Assembly: GCA_905233855.1 (NCBI GenBank) | Contig: CAJOGA010000005.1 | Coordinates: 1-39,070, forward strand | Length of the DNA stretch: 39,070 nt | Origin: an uncultured Clostridia bacterium | Lineage (GTDB): Bacteria; Bacillota; Clostridia; UBA1381; CAJOGA01 | Direction of reading: 5' to 3' | Shown: positions 17,865 through 26,527 of the stretch, piece after piece | How positions within the stretch are numbered: position 1 is the first letter of the stretch | Layout of the letters: each line of letters opens with the position of its first letter | Program-made: the position numbers and the translations under genes | Notes under the pieces: generated by a model | Seen by the model: the letters and a program-made list of their open reading frames with translations, nothing else | The model's database searches: none | Told to the model about the DNA's origin: nothing

Positions 17865-18440
17865 ATGTATATAGTAGGATTAAACGGAAGTCCTAACAAA
17901 GACGGAAACACATATTATTTAATAAACAAAATATTTAATATTTGCAACAAGGAAGGCATCGAAACAGAAATAATAAACATTCCCGAAGTTATAAACGCAT
18001 GCAAAACACCGTTTTGCACCTGTTGCACGTCCCCTTGCGAGAAAGTCTGTTACAAAGGCACTCCGCTTGAAGAGGTTTACGGTAAAGTAACAAAAGCGGA
18101 CGCCGTAGTAATCGGCAGTCCTGTGTATTTTGGAAGTATGACAGCTCAATTAAAAGCTTTTTTTGACAAAACACGTGCCGTACGTGCAAACAGAGAATGG
18201 ATAGGCAAGCCGGCAGCTGCACTATCGGTAGGCGGTTCAAAATACGGCGGTCAGGAATCCACAATAAAAGCCATACACGACTGTATGTTAGTAGAAGGCA
18301 TGACTATAATCGGCAGCAGCAGCATAGAATCAGGTGCCGGACATCACGGAGTTGCCGCACACAGACCGGCGTGTGATGACGAATTTGCAAATCAAAGATT
18401 GGTTGTTATGGCACAAAGGCTGATTGATACAGTAAAATAG
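17865..18440 (+). CDS. NAD(P)H-dependent FMN reductase / flavodoxin-fold protein with cysteine cluster
   Basis: The 191-residue product has the flavodoxin-like fold: a first strand with the FMN phosphate loop GSPNKDGNT (8-16) and GSPVYFGSMTAQLKAFFDKT (84-103), typical of NADPH-dependent FMN reductases and iron-sulfur flavoproteins. Six cysteines lie at 46, 51, 53, 54, 58 and 62, where iron-sulfur flavoproteins bind a 4Fe-4S cluster. The spacing is not the classic CX2CX2CX5C, so cluster binding is uncertain. ATG at 17865 is chosen because of AAAGGAAG upstream; a GTG at 17841 lies before that site. It probably reduces a small quinone, nitro or thiol compound. It is 31 bases from dgt and may share its transcript. 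Confidence 0.82.
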   Translation: MYIVGLNGSPNKDGNTYYLINKIFNICNKEGIETEIINIPEVINACKTPFCTCCTSPCEKVCYKGTPLEEVYGKVTKADAVVIGSPVYFGSMTAQLKAFFDKTRAVRANREWIGKPAAALSVGGSKYGGQESTIKAIHDCMLVEGMTIIGSSSIESGAGHHGVAAHRPACDDEFANQRLVVMAQRLIDTVK

Positions 18441-18471
18441 CAACTATTTGGTTATAAAGGGAGGCGTGAAT

Positions 18472-19476
18472 GTGCTTATACGTGAAGTAACGGAAAATAT
18501 AGAAAAACAAATTCTCAGCAAATATGCAACTCTTGCCGTTAATACCAAAGGGCGTGTGAATCCCCAGCCTTTATGCGATATTCGCACAGAATTCCAACGC
18601 GATCGTGATAAGATAATACATTCCAAAGCTTTCAGACGTTTAAAGCATAAAACCCAAGTGTTTATTACTCCTATGGGAGACCATTACAGAACACGTCTGA
18701 CACATACTCTTGAAGTGTCTCAAATTGCACGCACTATAGCCAGAGCATTACGTTTGAACGAAGATTTAACCGAAGCAATAGCGTTGGCACACGATTTGGG
18801 ACATACACCGTTTGGTCATACCGGCGAAGCTATTTTAAACGAAATCTCGCCAAAGGGATTTAAACACTACAAGCAAAGCCTCAGGGTGTTGGAAGTTCTG
18901 GAAAACGGTGTTGGAATGAATGCAACATACGAAGTGCGGGACGGCGTTGTAAATCATACAGGCGACCATCAGGCGTCTACCCTGGAAGGAAAAATCATAA
19001 AATTTGCCGACCGTTTTGCATACATAAATCATGACATAGATGACTCAATACGTGCCGGAATACTCACAAATGAGGATATACCTAAAGAGTACAGGCTTGT
19101 TTTGGGAGAGCGTCATTCAAAACGTATAAATACGCTCATAAACGATATAATCGAAAACAGCATGGATAAACCGGATCTATATATGTCCGAAAACGTGCAA
19201 AACGCAATGATGGGCTTGCGGAAATTTCTGTTTGAAAATGTGTACAGTGAAAAATCTACCGCAAAAACAGAAGAACAAAAAGCACGGCATGTAGTGTCGG
19301 AGTTATATAATTATTTTACAAAAAATAAAGATTCACTTCCTGATGATGTTAAACCGTTCCTTGAAAAATACAGCGTCGATGAAGTGGTATGCGACTATAT
19401 TTCAGGCATGAGCGACCGATACGCCATACACGTTTTCAATAATTTATTTATCCCAAAGGCATGGAATATATATTGA
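18472..19476 (+). CDS. dgt: deoxyguanosinetriphosphate triphosphohydrolase-like protein
   Basis: An HD-domain dNTP triphosphohydrolase that would cut dGTP or other dNTPs to the nucleoside and triphosphate. The 334-residue product shows the metal-binding set H78 (RLTHTLEV), H107-D108 (ALAHDLGHTPFGH) and D180 (KFADRFAY). SKAFRRLKHKTQVF and NHTGDHQASTLEGKI are also present. GTG at 18472 is seven bases after GGGAGG and gives a normal N-terminus; the upstream TTG and GTG codons are badly placed. In many Clostridia this gene precedes dnaG and rpoD; here it ends at a bidirectional terminator instead. Confidence 0.93.
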   Translation: MLIREVTENIEKQILSKYATLAVNTKGRVNPQPLCDIRTEFQRDRDKIIHSKAFRRLKHKTQVFITPMGDHYRTRLTHTLEVSQIARTIARALRLNEDLTEAIALAHDLGHTPFGHTGEAILNEISPKGFKHYKQSLRVLEVLENGVGMNATYEVRDGVVNHTGDHQASTLEGKIIKFADRFAYINHDIDDSIRAGILTNEDIPKEYRLVLGERHSKRINTLINDIIENSMDKPDLYMSENVQNAMMGLRKFLFENVYSEKSTAKTEEQKARHVVSELYNYFTKNKDSLPDDVKPFLEKYSVDEVVCDYISGMSDRYAIHVFNNLFIPKAWNIY

Positions 19477-19486
19477 TATACACGCA

Positions 19487-19519
19487 AAAAGCGGCTGTTC
19501 AATCGGAACAGCCGCTTTT
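19487..19519. terminator. bidirectional terminator between dgt and the DUF3006 gene
   Basis: A 14-bp stem (AAAAGCGGCTGTTC at 19487-19500 and its complement at 19506-19519) has a five-base loop and short T-runs on both strands. It ends both converging genes. Confidence 0.88.
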
Positions 19520-19531
19520 AAACAATCATAT

Positions 19532-19729
19532 TTAATCTTCCCATAAATCATCCATCAGTTTTTTTATATTTTCTTTTCTTGATTCGGTCTCCTCATGATT
19601 GATATAAAGCGTTATTACATCACCCTCTTCAGCATCCGGAAACAATATTTTAGGCAATTTGACAATAGTTTTATTTTCAAGCTCTGCCAGTATGTATTCG
19701 TCTTCAAATCTGTCAATTACAATATTCAT
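19532..19729 (-). CDS. DUF3006 domain protein
   Basis: A 65-residue cytoplasmic protein. It matches the DUF3006 pattern: an N-terminal IVIDRFEDEYILAELE strand pair, a KLPKILFPDAEEGDVITLYIN core and a charged helical tail. The function of this small beta-rich family is unknown. GGGAGA lies before ATG 19729. It follows thrC by about 60 bases across a hairpin-forming stretch and converges on dgt. Confidence 0.8.
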   Translation of the reverse strand: MNIVIDRFEDEYILAELENKTIVKLPKILFPDAEEGDVITLYINHEETESRKENIKKLMDDLWED

Positions 19730-19752
19730 ACTATTCTCCCGTTTTTTATTAA

Positions 19753-19787
19753 TTAAGCAGTGCAAAAATATTATTCACACTGCTTAA
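19753..19787 (-). repeat. inverted repeat after thrC
   Basis: TTAAGCAGTG (19753-19762) and CACTGCTTAA (19778-19787) form a perfect 10-bp stem with a 15-base AT-rich loop, starting five bases after the thrC stop. No T-tract follows on the minus strand, so it is a poor intrinsic terminator. It may protect the thrC 3' end or partly separate thrC from the DUF3006 gene. Confidence 0.6.
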
Positions 19788-19791
19788 AAAA

Positions 19792-21294
19792 CTATTCTAT
19801 TTTAAGAAAATCGCTGACAACCTGTTGCATTTGTTCTTTTTTACAAGACATATCATAAATAACAGGTTTTGTCTGCAAATCTGCCAGAGACTTAGGTGTT
19901 TTCATGCCGCTTTTTTCCGAAAGCATACTTAAAAGTGTAAATTCATCTTTACCGGCAACAACCTGATGTCCTTCAAGTGCAATTATAACGCTTTGGTTAA
20001 ACTTAAACGGACTGGCAGTTGACGCGACTATCGTTTTATGAGTATCTCCGGTTGCGTCTTTATAATCGTCATAAATCTTCTTGCCCACCGCTGTATGTGT
20101 ATCAATGACATAGCCGTATGCTTCGTAGGTATCTTTTATGGTTTTCATGGTAGACGCATCGTCGCACGAACCCGCCCAGAATAAACCGGATATTTTCTCC
20201 TTCATTTCAGACGGTATTTCATATCTGCCATTCTCAGCCAAATTCTTCATAAGCTTTGTTATCAATTCGTCGTCTTCGCCGGAAACATCAAACAACAAAC
20301 GTTCAAGGTTGCTGGATATCAATATATCCATAGACGGCGAAATTGTTGTGAAGAATTTTCTGTTTCTGTCATATACGCCTGTTTTTATAAACTCGGTAAG
20401 TACATTGTTTTCATTTGATGCACAAACCAGTTTATGAACCGGCAACCCCATTTTATAGGCATAATATGCGGCAAGTATATTACCGAAATTACCTGTAGGC
20501 ACAACAATGTTTATTGCCTGACCCAATTCAATTTCTTTTGAATTGAGCATATCGGCGTATGCCGAAAAATAATAAACAATTTGAGGAACAAGCCTGCCCC
20601 AGTTTATCGAGTTTGCCGACGAAAGCATTAAATTATTGCTTTCAAGCAATGCTTTATAAGCTGTGTCGGTGAAAATAGCTTTTACACCGTTCTGGGCATC
20701 GTCGAAATTACCGGCAACAGCCGCAACATGGACATTGTTACCCTCTTGAGTTATCATTTGTAATTTTTGTATTTCGCTTACTCCGTTTTCAGGATAAAAC
20801 ACCATTATGCGAGTTCCGGCAACATCTTTAAAGCCTTCCAATGCCGCCTTTCCGGTATCGCCCGATGTTGCAACAAGAATGACAATTTCTTTATTTTCGC
20901 CTGTTTTTTTAGCAGACTGAGTTAATAAATGCGGCAAAATCTGCAGAGCCATATCTTTAAATGCACAGGTAGGTCCATGCCACAATTCTAAAATAAAGGT
21001 ATCTTCATTCAACTTATACACCGGTGCAACTGCCTCGGTTTCAAATTTTTCTTTGGTATACGCATTATTGATACATTCTCTCAGTTCCGGTTCTGTAAAA
21101 TCGGTTAAGAATTTGCTCAAAATACGGTATGCCCTTTCATTATAACTAACTTTAGACATATCCGCCAGTTCCGCCAAAGTTACACTCGGCTGTGATACAG
21201 GTACAAACAGACCTCCGTCCTGTGCCAAGCCCTGCTTTATAACTTGGGATGAACTAAATCGCATACTTTTATTTCTGGTGCTTTGATACTGCAT
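19792..21294 (-). CDS. thrC: threonine synthase
   Basis: ThrC is a PLP enzyme that turns O-phosphohomoserine into threonine. The 500-residue product has the N-terminal YQSTRNKSMRFSSSQVIKQGL region, the PLP lysine K113 (WHGPTCAFKDMALQ), VATSGDTGKAAL for PLP-phosphate contact and VPTGNFGN. The length fits the longer bacterial and fungal type. GGAGG precedes the ATG at 21294. It starts 37 bases after the small P-loop gene and probably shares the promoter at 21810-21838. No T-box leader or other threonine genes are visible nearby. Confidence 0.97.
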   Translation of the reverse strand: MQYQSTRNKSMRFSSSQVIKQGLAQDGGLFVPVSQPSVTLAELADMSKVSYNERAYRILSKFLTDFTEPELRECINNAYTKEKFETEAVAPVYKLNEDTFILELWHGPTCAFKDMALQILPHLLTQSAKKTGENKEIVILVATSGDTGKAALEGFKDVAGTRIMVFYPENGVSEIQKLQMITQEGNNVHVAAVAGNFDDAQNGVKAIFTDTAYKALLESNNLMLSSANSINWGRLVPQIVYYFSAYADMLNSKEIELGQAINIVVPTGNFGNILAAYYAYKMGLPVHKLVCASNENNVLTEFIKTGVYDRNRKFFTTISPSMDILISSNLERLLFDVSGEDDELITKLMKNLAENGRYEIPSEMKEKISGLFWAGSCDDASTMKTIKDTYEAYGYVIDTHTAVGKKIYDDYKDATGDTHKTIVASTASPFKFNQSVIIALEGHQVVAGKDEFTLLSMLSEKSGMKTPKSLADLQTKPVIYDMSCKKEQMQQVVSDFLKIE

Positions 21295-21331
21295 TTAATT
21301 ATAACCTCCAAGTGCCGGGTACTATAAAAAA

Positions 21332-21742
21332 TCAAACGTATTTTTTGATGTATTCAGGAGCCGCAGCTTCATCTATGCTTAATGTAAACAGGAATGAAAT
21401 ATTGAACTTTTCAGACAATTTTTCAATGTTATTTAAGAACAATTCAAAATCAACCAAACTATCGTTTACAATTTTAAATAAGCTGTCTACAAAAATATTT
21501 GTTATGTCAAAATTACCCGAAACTATTCCGCATACAAAACCGTAGAATTCATCGTAATTGTCTATATCAAATTCAGATGTGTCTACCATTCTTACGTTAT
21601 GTTTAATATCATAAATATGTCTTGAGGTATCGTTGCTTATAAAAACAACATTACCTTCTGCTTCACTGACGGTATTATTAACATTTTCAATGAGTGTTTT
21701 TGTTTTTCCTGTTCCTTTTTTTCCTATTAAAATCTTTAACAT
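21332..21742 (-). CDS. small P-loop ATP-binding protein of unknown function
   Basis: The 136-residue product opens with a Walker A motif right at the N-terminus (LIGKKGTGKTKT, core GKKGTGKT at 7-14) and has a Walker B-like strand NIFVD at 82-86. The remainder is acidic, with short helices (VDFELFLNNIEKLSEKF). There is no membrane segment. It is too short for a full AAA+ or ABC ATPase and resembles the minimal ATP-binding proteins found widely in Ruminococcaceae-type genomes without assigned function. ATG at 21742 has GGAGG eight bases upstream; earlier codons lie before this site. It is cotranscribed with thrC by position, but no functional link is known. Confidence 0.7.
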   Translation of the reverse strand: MLKILIGKKGTGKTKTLIENVNNTVSEAEGNVVFISNDTSRHIYDIKHNVRMVDTSEFDIDNYDEFYGFVCGIVSGNFDITNIFVDSLFKIVNDSLVDFELFLNNIEKLSEKFNISFLFTLSIDEAAAPEYIKKYV

Positions 21743-21809
21743 AGTAAATTCCTCCGTGAATATATATTCTGAAGCGACAGCTTTTTCTGCCATTTCAGTT
21801 TACATCTAC

Positions 21810-21838
21810 ATCATACTACAAAACATAATTTATTTCAA
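21810..21838 (-). promoter_or_regulatory. promoter of the P-loop protein-thrC pair
   Basis: On the minus strand TTGAAA (21833-21838), 17 bases, and TATGAT (21810-21815). It begins four bases before the pgi stop (21842), in the 99-base gap between the genes. Confidence 0.6.
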
Positions 21839-21841
21839 GTA

Positions 21842-23191
21842 TTATTTACTTATTCTGCTCTCAAGTGCAATTTTTTCTTTCTCGTAGCCCGGTTTTCCTA
21901 AAAGTGCAAACATATTTTTCTTGTATGCTTCAACTCCCGGCTGGTCAAAAGGATTAACACCGAGCATATACCCGCTTACGCCGCAGGCTTTTTCAAAGAA
22001 GTAAACAAGCTGTCCGAAGTTATATGCATCAAGACAGTCTATATTAATAATAAGGTTAGGCACTCCCCCGTCGGTATGAGCAAGAATCGTGCCCTCGCAC
22101 GCACGGTCATTTACATAGTTAAGTGTTTTTGAGCTTAAAAAGTTGAGCCCGTCAATATTATCTTTATCCTCTTTTATGACAAAATCTTTTTTAGGATTTT
22201 TAACTCTCAAAACAGTTTCAAATATATCTCTTCTTCCGTCCTGAATATACTGTCCCATAGAATGAAGATCTGTAGAAAAATCAGCCGCCGCCGGGAATAT
22301 CCCCTTTTGATCCTTGCCTTCACTTTCGCCGTACAACTGTTTCCACCATTCCGCAAAATAGTGCAAAGCAGGTTCATAATTCACCAGCATTTCTATGGTC
22401 TTGCCTTTGCGATACAAAGCATTTCTTACGGCTGCATACTGATAACATTCGTTATTTTCAATATCTTCTGACAAGTATCTTTCATATGCATCTTTTGCAC
22501 CAAGCATAATCTGATCAATGTCCACACCGCTTACAGCTATAGGCAACAGTCCGACTGCTGTCAATACGGAAAAACGTCCGCCTATATCATCTTTTATAAC
22601 AAATGTTTCGTAGCCTTCCGCATCGGCTAAACTTTTTAAAGCACCGCGTCTTGCGTCGGTTGTAGCATAAATGCGATTTTTCGCCTCATCTTTACCGTAT
22701 TTTTGTTCAAGCAATTCTTTGAACACTCTGAAAGCCACAGCCGGTTCGGTTGTAGTTCCGGATTTAGAAATTACATTAACCGAAAAATCCTTACCGTCGA
22801 TGAGTTCCAGTAAATCCATCATATATGTAGAGCTTATGGAATTACCGGCAAAAACTACCATAGGCGTTTTTCTTTTGGAGTTGTCCAGCAGATTATAAAA
22901 GCTATGGTTCAACATTTCTATTGCAGCTCTTGCTCCAAGATATGAGCCGCCTATTCCGACAACTATCAAAACATCGGAATCACTTTGGATTTTTAACGCC
23001 GCCTTTTTTATTTTTTCAAATTCCTGTTTGTCATAATTGACAGGTAAATCTACCCAACCGGTAAAATCACTGCCGGCACCCGTCTTGTTATGAAGAGTTT
23101 TTGCCGACAAAGCTATTTGTTCTTTTAAAGACAAAATCTCATGTTCTCCGATAAATGTATTTGTTTTTGAATAATCAAACGAAATTGCCAT
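21842..23191 (-). CDS. pgi: glucose-6-phosphate isomerase
   Basis: Pgi interconverts glucose-6-phosphate and fructose-6-phosphate in glycolysis. The 449-residue product is the usual Firmicutes length. It shows [14 protein letters not shown], the sugar-phosphate site [17 protein letters not shown], the [14 protein letters not shown] signature, and the C-terminal [25 protein letters not shown] lies before the ATG at 23191, with a good promoter of its own. Mannose-6-phosphate isomerase at the right edge feeds the same fructose-6-phosphate pool. Confidence 0.98.
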   Translation of the reverse strand: MAISFDYSKTNTFIGEHEILSLKEQIALSAKTLHNKTGAGSDFTGWVDLPVNYDKQEFEKIKKAALKIQSDSDVLIVVGIGGSYLGARAAIEMLNHSFYNLLDNSKRKTPMVVFAGNSISSTYMMDLLELIDGKDFSVNVISKSGTTTEPAVAFRVFKELLEQKYGKDEAKNRIYATTDARRGALKSLADAEGYETFVIKDDIGGRFSVLTAVGLLPIAVSGVDIDQIMLGAKDAYERYLSEDIENNECYQYAAVRNALYRKGKTIEMLVNYEPALHYFAEWWKQLYGESEGKDQKGIFPAAADFSTDLHSMGQYIQDGRRDIFETVLRVKNPKKDFVIKEDKDNIDGLNFLSSKTLNYVNDRACEGTILAHTDGGVPNLIINIDCLDAYNFGQLVYFFEKACGVSGYMLGVNPFDQPGVEAYKKNMFALLGKPGYEKEKIALESRISK

Positions 23192-23216
23192 TAATAACCC
23201 TCTCCTTTAGTTGAAC

Positions 23217-23245
23217 ATTCTACCATACACATTCATATAAATCAA
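23217..23245 (-). promoter_or_regulatory. pgi promoter
   Basis: On the minus strand TTGATT (23240-23245), 17 bases, and TAGAAT (23217-23222), with TG one base upstream of the -10 (extended -10). It lies 26 bases before the pgi start. Confidence 0.7.
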
Positions 23246-23265
23246 GCATTATCGGCGGTGTTTTT

Positions 23266-23910
23266 TCAATTCGCATCCCAAAATTTTACAACAACCGTAT
23301 CGTTTTCGATTTTTGCTTCTATTTTAACGTTTTTTTCAGTATTATTAATAAATTTCAAATCTTTAAGACCGTACACAACAGTGGCATCTCTGCCTTCTTC
23401 AACATAACTGACATTCACAGAATGGCTGTAACGTTCGGTTATATCCATACCGGCAAGTTCCGCAGCATTAAACAGCGTGGTGCTGACCTGACATATACCT
23501 CCGCCGATTCCCATCTCCTTTTTTTCGTTAACAATGACAGGTGCTTCCAGGTATCCGTTTGCAAAGCTTCTTTTCCCCGTTGCCGCATTAAAAGAAAACT
23601 CTTTTCCAATACATATAACCTTGCCGTTTATCGCTTTTAAAGCAAGATTTATATTGTCCATTCTGTTGGAATTTTTATCTATTATTTGTGTGGCAAAAAC
23701 CGACAGCGGTTCCTTTTCATTTTCTGAAGGAGTTGGTGTCGGAATGCTGTTTTCATTCTGCGGTTCCGATGTTGATATTTGTTCTGCACTAAACGGAATT
23801 TGAGAAGAATTATCGTTTGGGTCTTTGCCGGCAAACGAACACGCATTTATAAATATCATTGCAACGCAAGATATACACATTTGCTTTATAAACTTATTTT
23901 TTATATTCAT
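23266..23910 (-). CDS. VanW family lipoprotein
   Basis: The 214-residue product has a basic N-terminus, a hydrophobic segment and a lipobox-like INAC with the lipid cysteine at about residue 24. A low-complexity S/T/P/E linker follows, then a VanW domain. That domain is recognisable from GKEFSFNAATGKRSFANGY, the IGGGICQVSTTLFNAAELAGM core, RYSHSVNVSYV and the closing NTEKNVKIEAKI. VanW domains accompany some vancomycin-resistance clusters and many clostridial wall proteins, but their biochemical role is unsettled. AAGG precedes the ATG. No van genes are nearby, so a resistance role should not be assumed. The asparagine in the lipobox makes lipidation likely rather than certain. Confidence 0.88.
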   Translation of the reverse strand: MNIKNKFIKQMCISCVAMIFINACSFAGKDPNDNSSQIPFSAEQISTSEPQNENSIPTPTPSENEKEPLSVFATQIIDKNSNRMDNINLALKAINGKVICIGKEFSFNAATGKRSFANGYLEAPVIVNEKKEMGIGGGICQVSTTLFNAAELAGMDITERYSHSVNVSYVEEGRDATVVYGLKDLKFINNTEKNVKIEAKIENDTVVVKFWDAN

Positions 23911-24000
23911 AATTTATACCTTACCTTCATTGTTTCTATGATATTATTTTTAACCTGTTTACAGCTAAATAATCAGCAAAGCACAAATTTTTTTCAACAC

Positions 24001-24042
24001 AGCAAAAAAGCTGACAGCTTCGTTACTGTCAGCTTTTTTGCT
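24001..24042. terminator. strong hairpin terminator after clpC
   Basis: A 17-bp perfect stem (24001-24017 with 24026-24042) containing A6/T6 runs in both arms and an eight-base loop. It starts 13 bases after the clpC stop and ends the ctsR-mcsA-mcsB-clpC transcript. Confidence 0.9.
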
Positions 24043-24055
24043 GATACATGTTGAA

Positions 24056-26506
24056 TTATTTTACTTCAACGCAAAACTCATCATTTTTATAGTCCACAGT
24101 TGCGTTGTCGTTCTTTTTTATCTTACCGTCAAGCATGTTTTCAGCCAGCATGTCCTCTATTTTACTTTGTATAGCCCTACGCAGCGGTCTTGCTCCGTAC
24201 ATTTCGTCAAAGCCTTCCTCTGCAATGCGTTCAACAGCGGCATCGGTAAATGTAATGCTTATTTCGTTATTTAACATTCTCTTTGACAAATTATCCAGCA
24301 TAATTTCAGCTATATTTTTAATGTCGGTTTTACTCAATCTGCTGAACACTATTATATCGTCTATTCTGTTCAAAAACTCAGGTCGGAAATGCTTTTTAAC
24401 TTCCTGCATTGCCTGTTCTTTGATAAATTGATAATCTTCGTCCTTCTTATCTTCTTCAACAGTTGCAAACCCAAGTTTCGAGCTGCTTTGCATCATATTT
24501 TTCGCACCTAAATTAGATGTCATGATTATAACAGTGTTTTTAAAATCAACTTTTCTGCCCTGTGCATCTGTAAGGATACCGTCGTCCAGTATCTGCAGCA
24601 TAGCATTGAACACATCCGGATGTGCCTTTTCAACTTCGTCGAAAAGTATGACGCTGTAAGGTTTCCTGCGTATCTTTTCAGTCAGCTGACCGCCTTCGTC
24701 ATATCCGACATATCCCGGAGGTGAGCCTATAAATTTTGAAACGGAATGTTTCTCCATATACTCACTCATGTCAACTCGTATAAGAGCATTTTCATCGCCG
24801 AACATTGCTTCGGCAAGTGCTTTGGATAACTCGGTTTTACCAACACCGGTAGGGCCGAGAAAAAGGAATGAGCCTATAGGACGTTTAGGATCTTTAAGTC
24901 CTACTCTGCCGCGTCGAATTGCTTTGGACACCGCTTCAACAGCTTCATTCTGTCCAACCACTCTTTTATGCAATTCCGTTTCCAAATTACGCAAGCGTTC
25001 GCTTTCTTCCTTTGCAAGCTGTTTAACAGGTATATTTGTCCAACTGGATATAATATCTGCTATGGCGTCCTCGTCAACTACAATTTCGCCCTGATGATGT
25101 GTTGATTTCCATTCACCCTGTGCTTTTTCCAGTTTTTCTTTTATCTTGTTTTCATCATCTCTTAATGCTGCGGCTTTCTCAAAATCCTGCACAGTTACGG
25201 CCGCTTCCTTTTCTTTTGTTATTTTTTCCAGTTCCTGCTCAAGTTCTTTTAGGCCGTCAGGCTCTGTGTATGCCTGCAATCTCTTGCGGGACGCTGCTTC
25301 ATCAATCAGGTCTATAGCTTTATCGGGCAAAAAACGGTCGGTAATATATCTTGCCGAAAGCGATGCCGCCGCTTTTAAAGCTTCGTCTGTGATTTTTGCG
25401 GAATGATGTGCCTCGTATTTGTCTCTTATGCCGAGTAATATCTGATATGTTTCATCAACCGTAGGCTCGCCCACAGTTACAGGCTGAAAACGTCTTTCAA
25501 GAGCTGCGTCTTTTTCAACATGTTTTCTGTACTCTTCCAAAGTTGTGGCACCTATTATCTGCAATTCGCCTCTTGCCAGTAATGGCTTTAATATGTTTGC
25601 TGCGTCTATTGCTCCCTCTGCGGCACCGGCACCTATAAGAGTGTGTATTTCATCTATAAACAATACCACATTGCCTGCTTTAACAACTTCGTCAATGGCT
25701 TTTTTGAGTCTTTCCTCAAACTCACCTCTGTACTTTGCACCCGCTACCATTGATGACAAATCCAGTGCAAATAACCTTTTATCTTTCAAAGATTCACTAA
25801 CATCGCCCAACGCAAGCTTTTGTGCCAACCCCTCAGCTACGGCGGTTTTACCCACACCCGGTTCGCCTATAAGACAAGGATTGTTTTTTGTACGTCTTGA
25901 CAAAATTTGTTCTACTCTTTGTATTTCTTTATCTCTGCCAATAACAGGATCAAATTTGCCTTCCTTCGCCATTTGTGTTAAGTCTCTGCCGAACTGATTT
26001 AACGTAGGTGTATCGGCAGATTTATTATTCACGCTTTTCTGCGATGACGATTGGTTTGGCGAAAAAGAAGTTATTGAATTTACAATATCTGCATACAGTG
26101 TTTGAATGTTTATACCCAATCTGTTGAGAATTTGTATTGCTACATTTTCACCTTCACGCAATATTGCAAGAAGAATATGTTCTGTGCCAATATAGCTGTG
26201 CCCCAAACGTCTTGCCTCGGCAAGACTGAGTTCTATGATACGTTTGCTTCTTGGAGTGAAGGCAATTTGTGAATTAGGATTTAACGGTGAGTCTGTTCCC
26301 AAAAGCTCTTCAACCACCTGCAAAACTTTTTCTTCATCGGCACCGCTGTTAAGCAATATTTTGGAAGCCAAAGACCCTTTTTCTTTTATTAATCCAAGCA
26401 GCAAATGTTCGCTGCCTATATAATTATGTCCCAATTCGCACGCTGTTTTGTGCGACAGTGTTAATGCCGACTGTGCCTTTTCTGTGAATCTGTTATCAAA
26501 AATCAT
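24056..26506 (-). CDS. clpC: ATP-dependent Clp protease ATP-binding subunit ClpC
   Basis: ClpC is an Hsp100 AAA+ unfoldase that feeds substrates, including proteins tagged by phosphoarginine, to ClpP. The 816-residue product has two N-terminal Clp repeats (about 1-145) and AAA domain 1 with GEPGVGKTAVAEG. The middle domain contains a UVR-like coiled coil (DFEKAAALRDDENKIKEKL), and AAA domain 2 has GPTGVGKTELSKAL and FDEVEKAHPDVFN. ATG at 26506 is nine bases after AAGGAG; a TTG upstream is too close to that site. It is the last gene of the CtsR operon and follows mcsB by 21 bases. Confidence 0.98.
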   Translation of the reverse strand: MIFDNRFTEKAQSALTLSHKTACELGHNYIGSEHLLLGLIKEKGSLASKILLNSGADEEKVLQVVEELLGTDSPLNPNSQIAFTPRSKRIIELSLAEARRLGHSYIGTEHILLAILREGENVAIQILNRLGINIQTLYADIVNSITSFSPNQSSSQKSVNNKSADTPTLNQFGRDLTQMAKEGKFDPVIGRDKEIQRVEQILSRRTKNNPCLIGEPGVGKTAVAEGLAQKLALGDVSESLKDKRLFALDLSSMVAGAKYRGEFEERLKKAIDEVVKAGNVVLFIDEIHTLIGAGAAEGAIDAANILKPLLARGELQIIGATTLEEYRKHVEKDAALERRFQPVTVGEPTVDETYQILLGIRDKYEAHHSAKITDEALKAAASLSARYITDRFLPDKAIDLIDEAASRKRLQAYTEPDGLKELEQELEKITKEKEAAVTVQDFEKAAALRDDENKIKEKLEKAQGEWKSTHHQGEIVVDEDAIADIISSWTNIPVKQLAKEESERLRNLETELHKRVVGQNEAVEAVSKAIRRGRVGLKDPKRPIGSFLFLGPTGVGKTELSKALAEAMFGDENALIRVDMSEYMEKHSVSKFIGSPPGYVGYDEGGQLTEKIRRKPYSVILFDEVEKAHPDVFNAMLQILDDGILTDAQGRKVDFKNTVIIMTSNLGAKNMMQSSSKLGFATVEEDKKDEDYQFIKEQAMQEVKKHFRPEFLNRIDDIIVFSRLSKTDIKNIAEIMLDNLSKRMLNNEISITFTDAAVERIAEEGFDEMYGARPLRRAIQSKIEDMLAENMLDGKIKKNDNATVDYKNDEFCVEVK

Positions 26507-26527
26507 ATATATCAACTCCTTGTTTCG

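Noticed and set aside
23266-23910. Vancomycin-resistance gene
   Set aside because: Only a VanW domain is present. No vanA/B-type ligase, vanH, vanX or regulators are nearby, and VanW domains are common in clostridial proteins.
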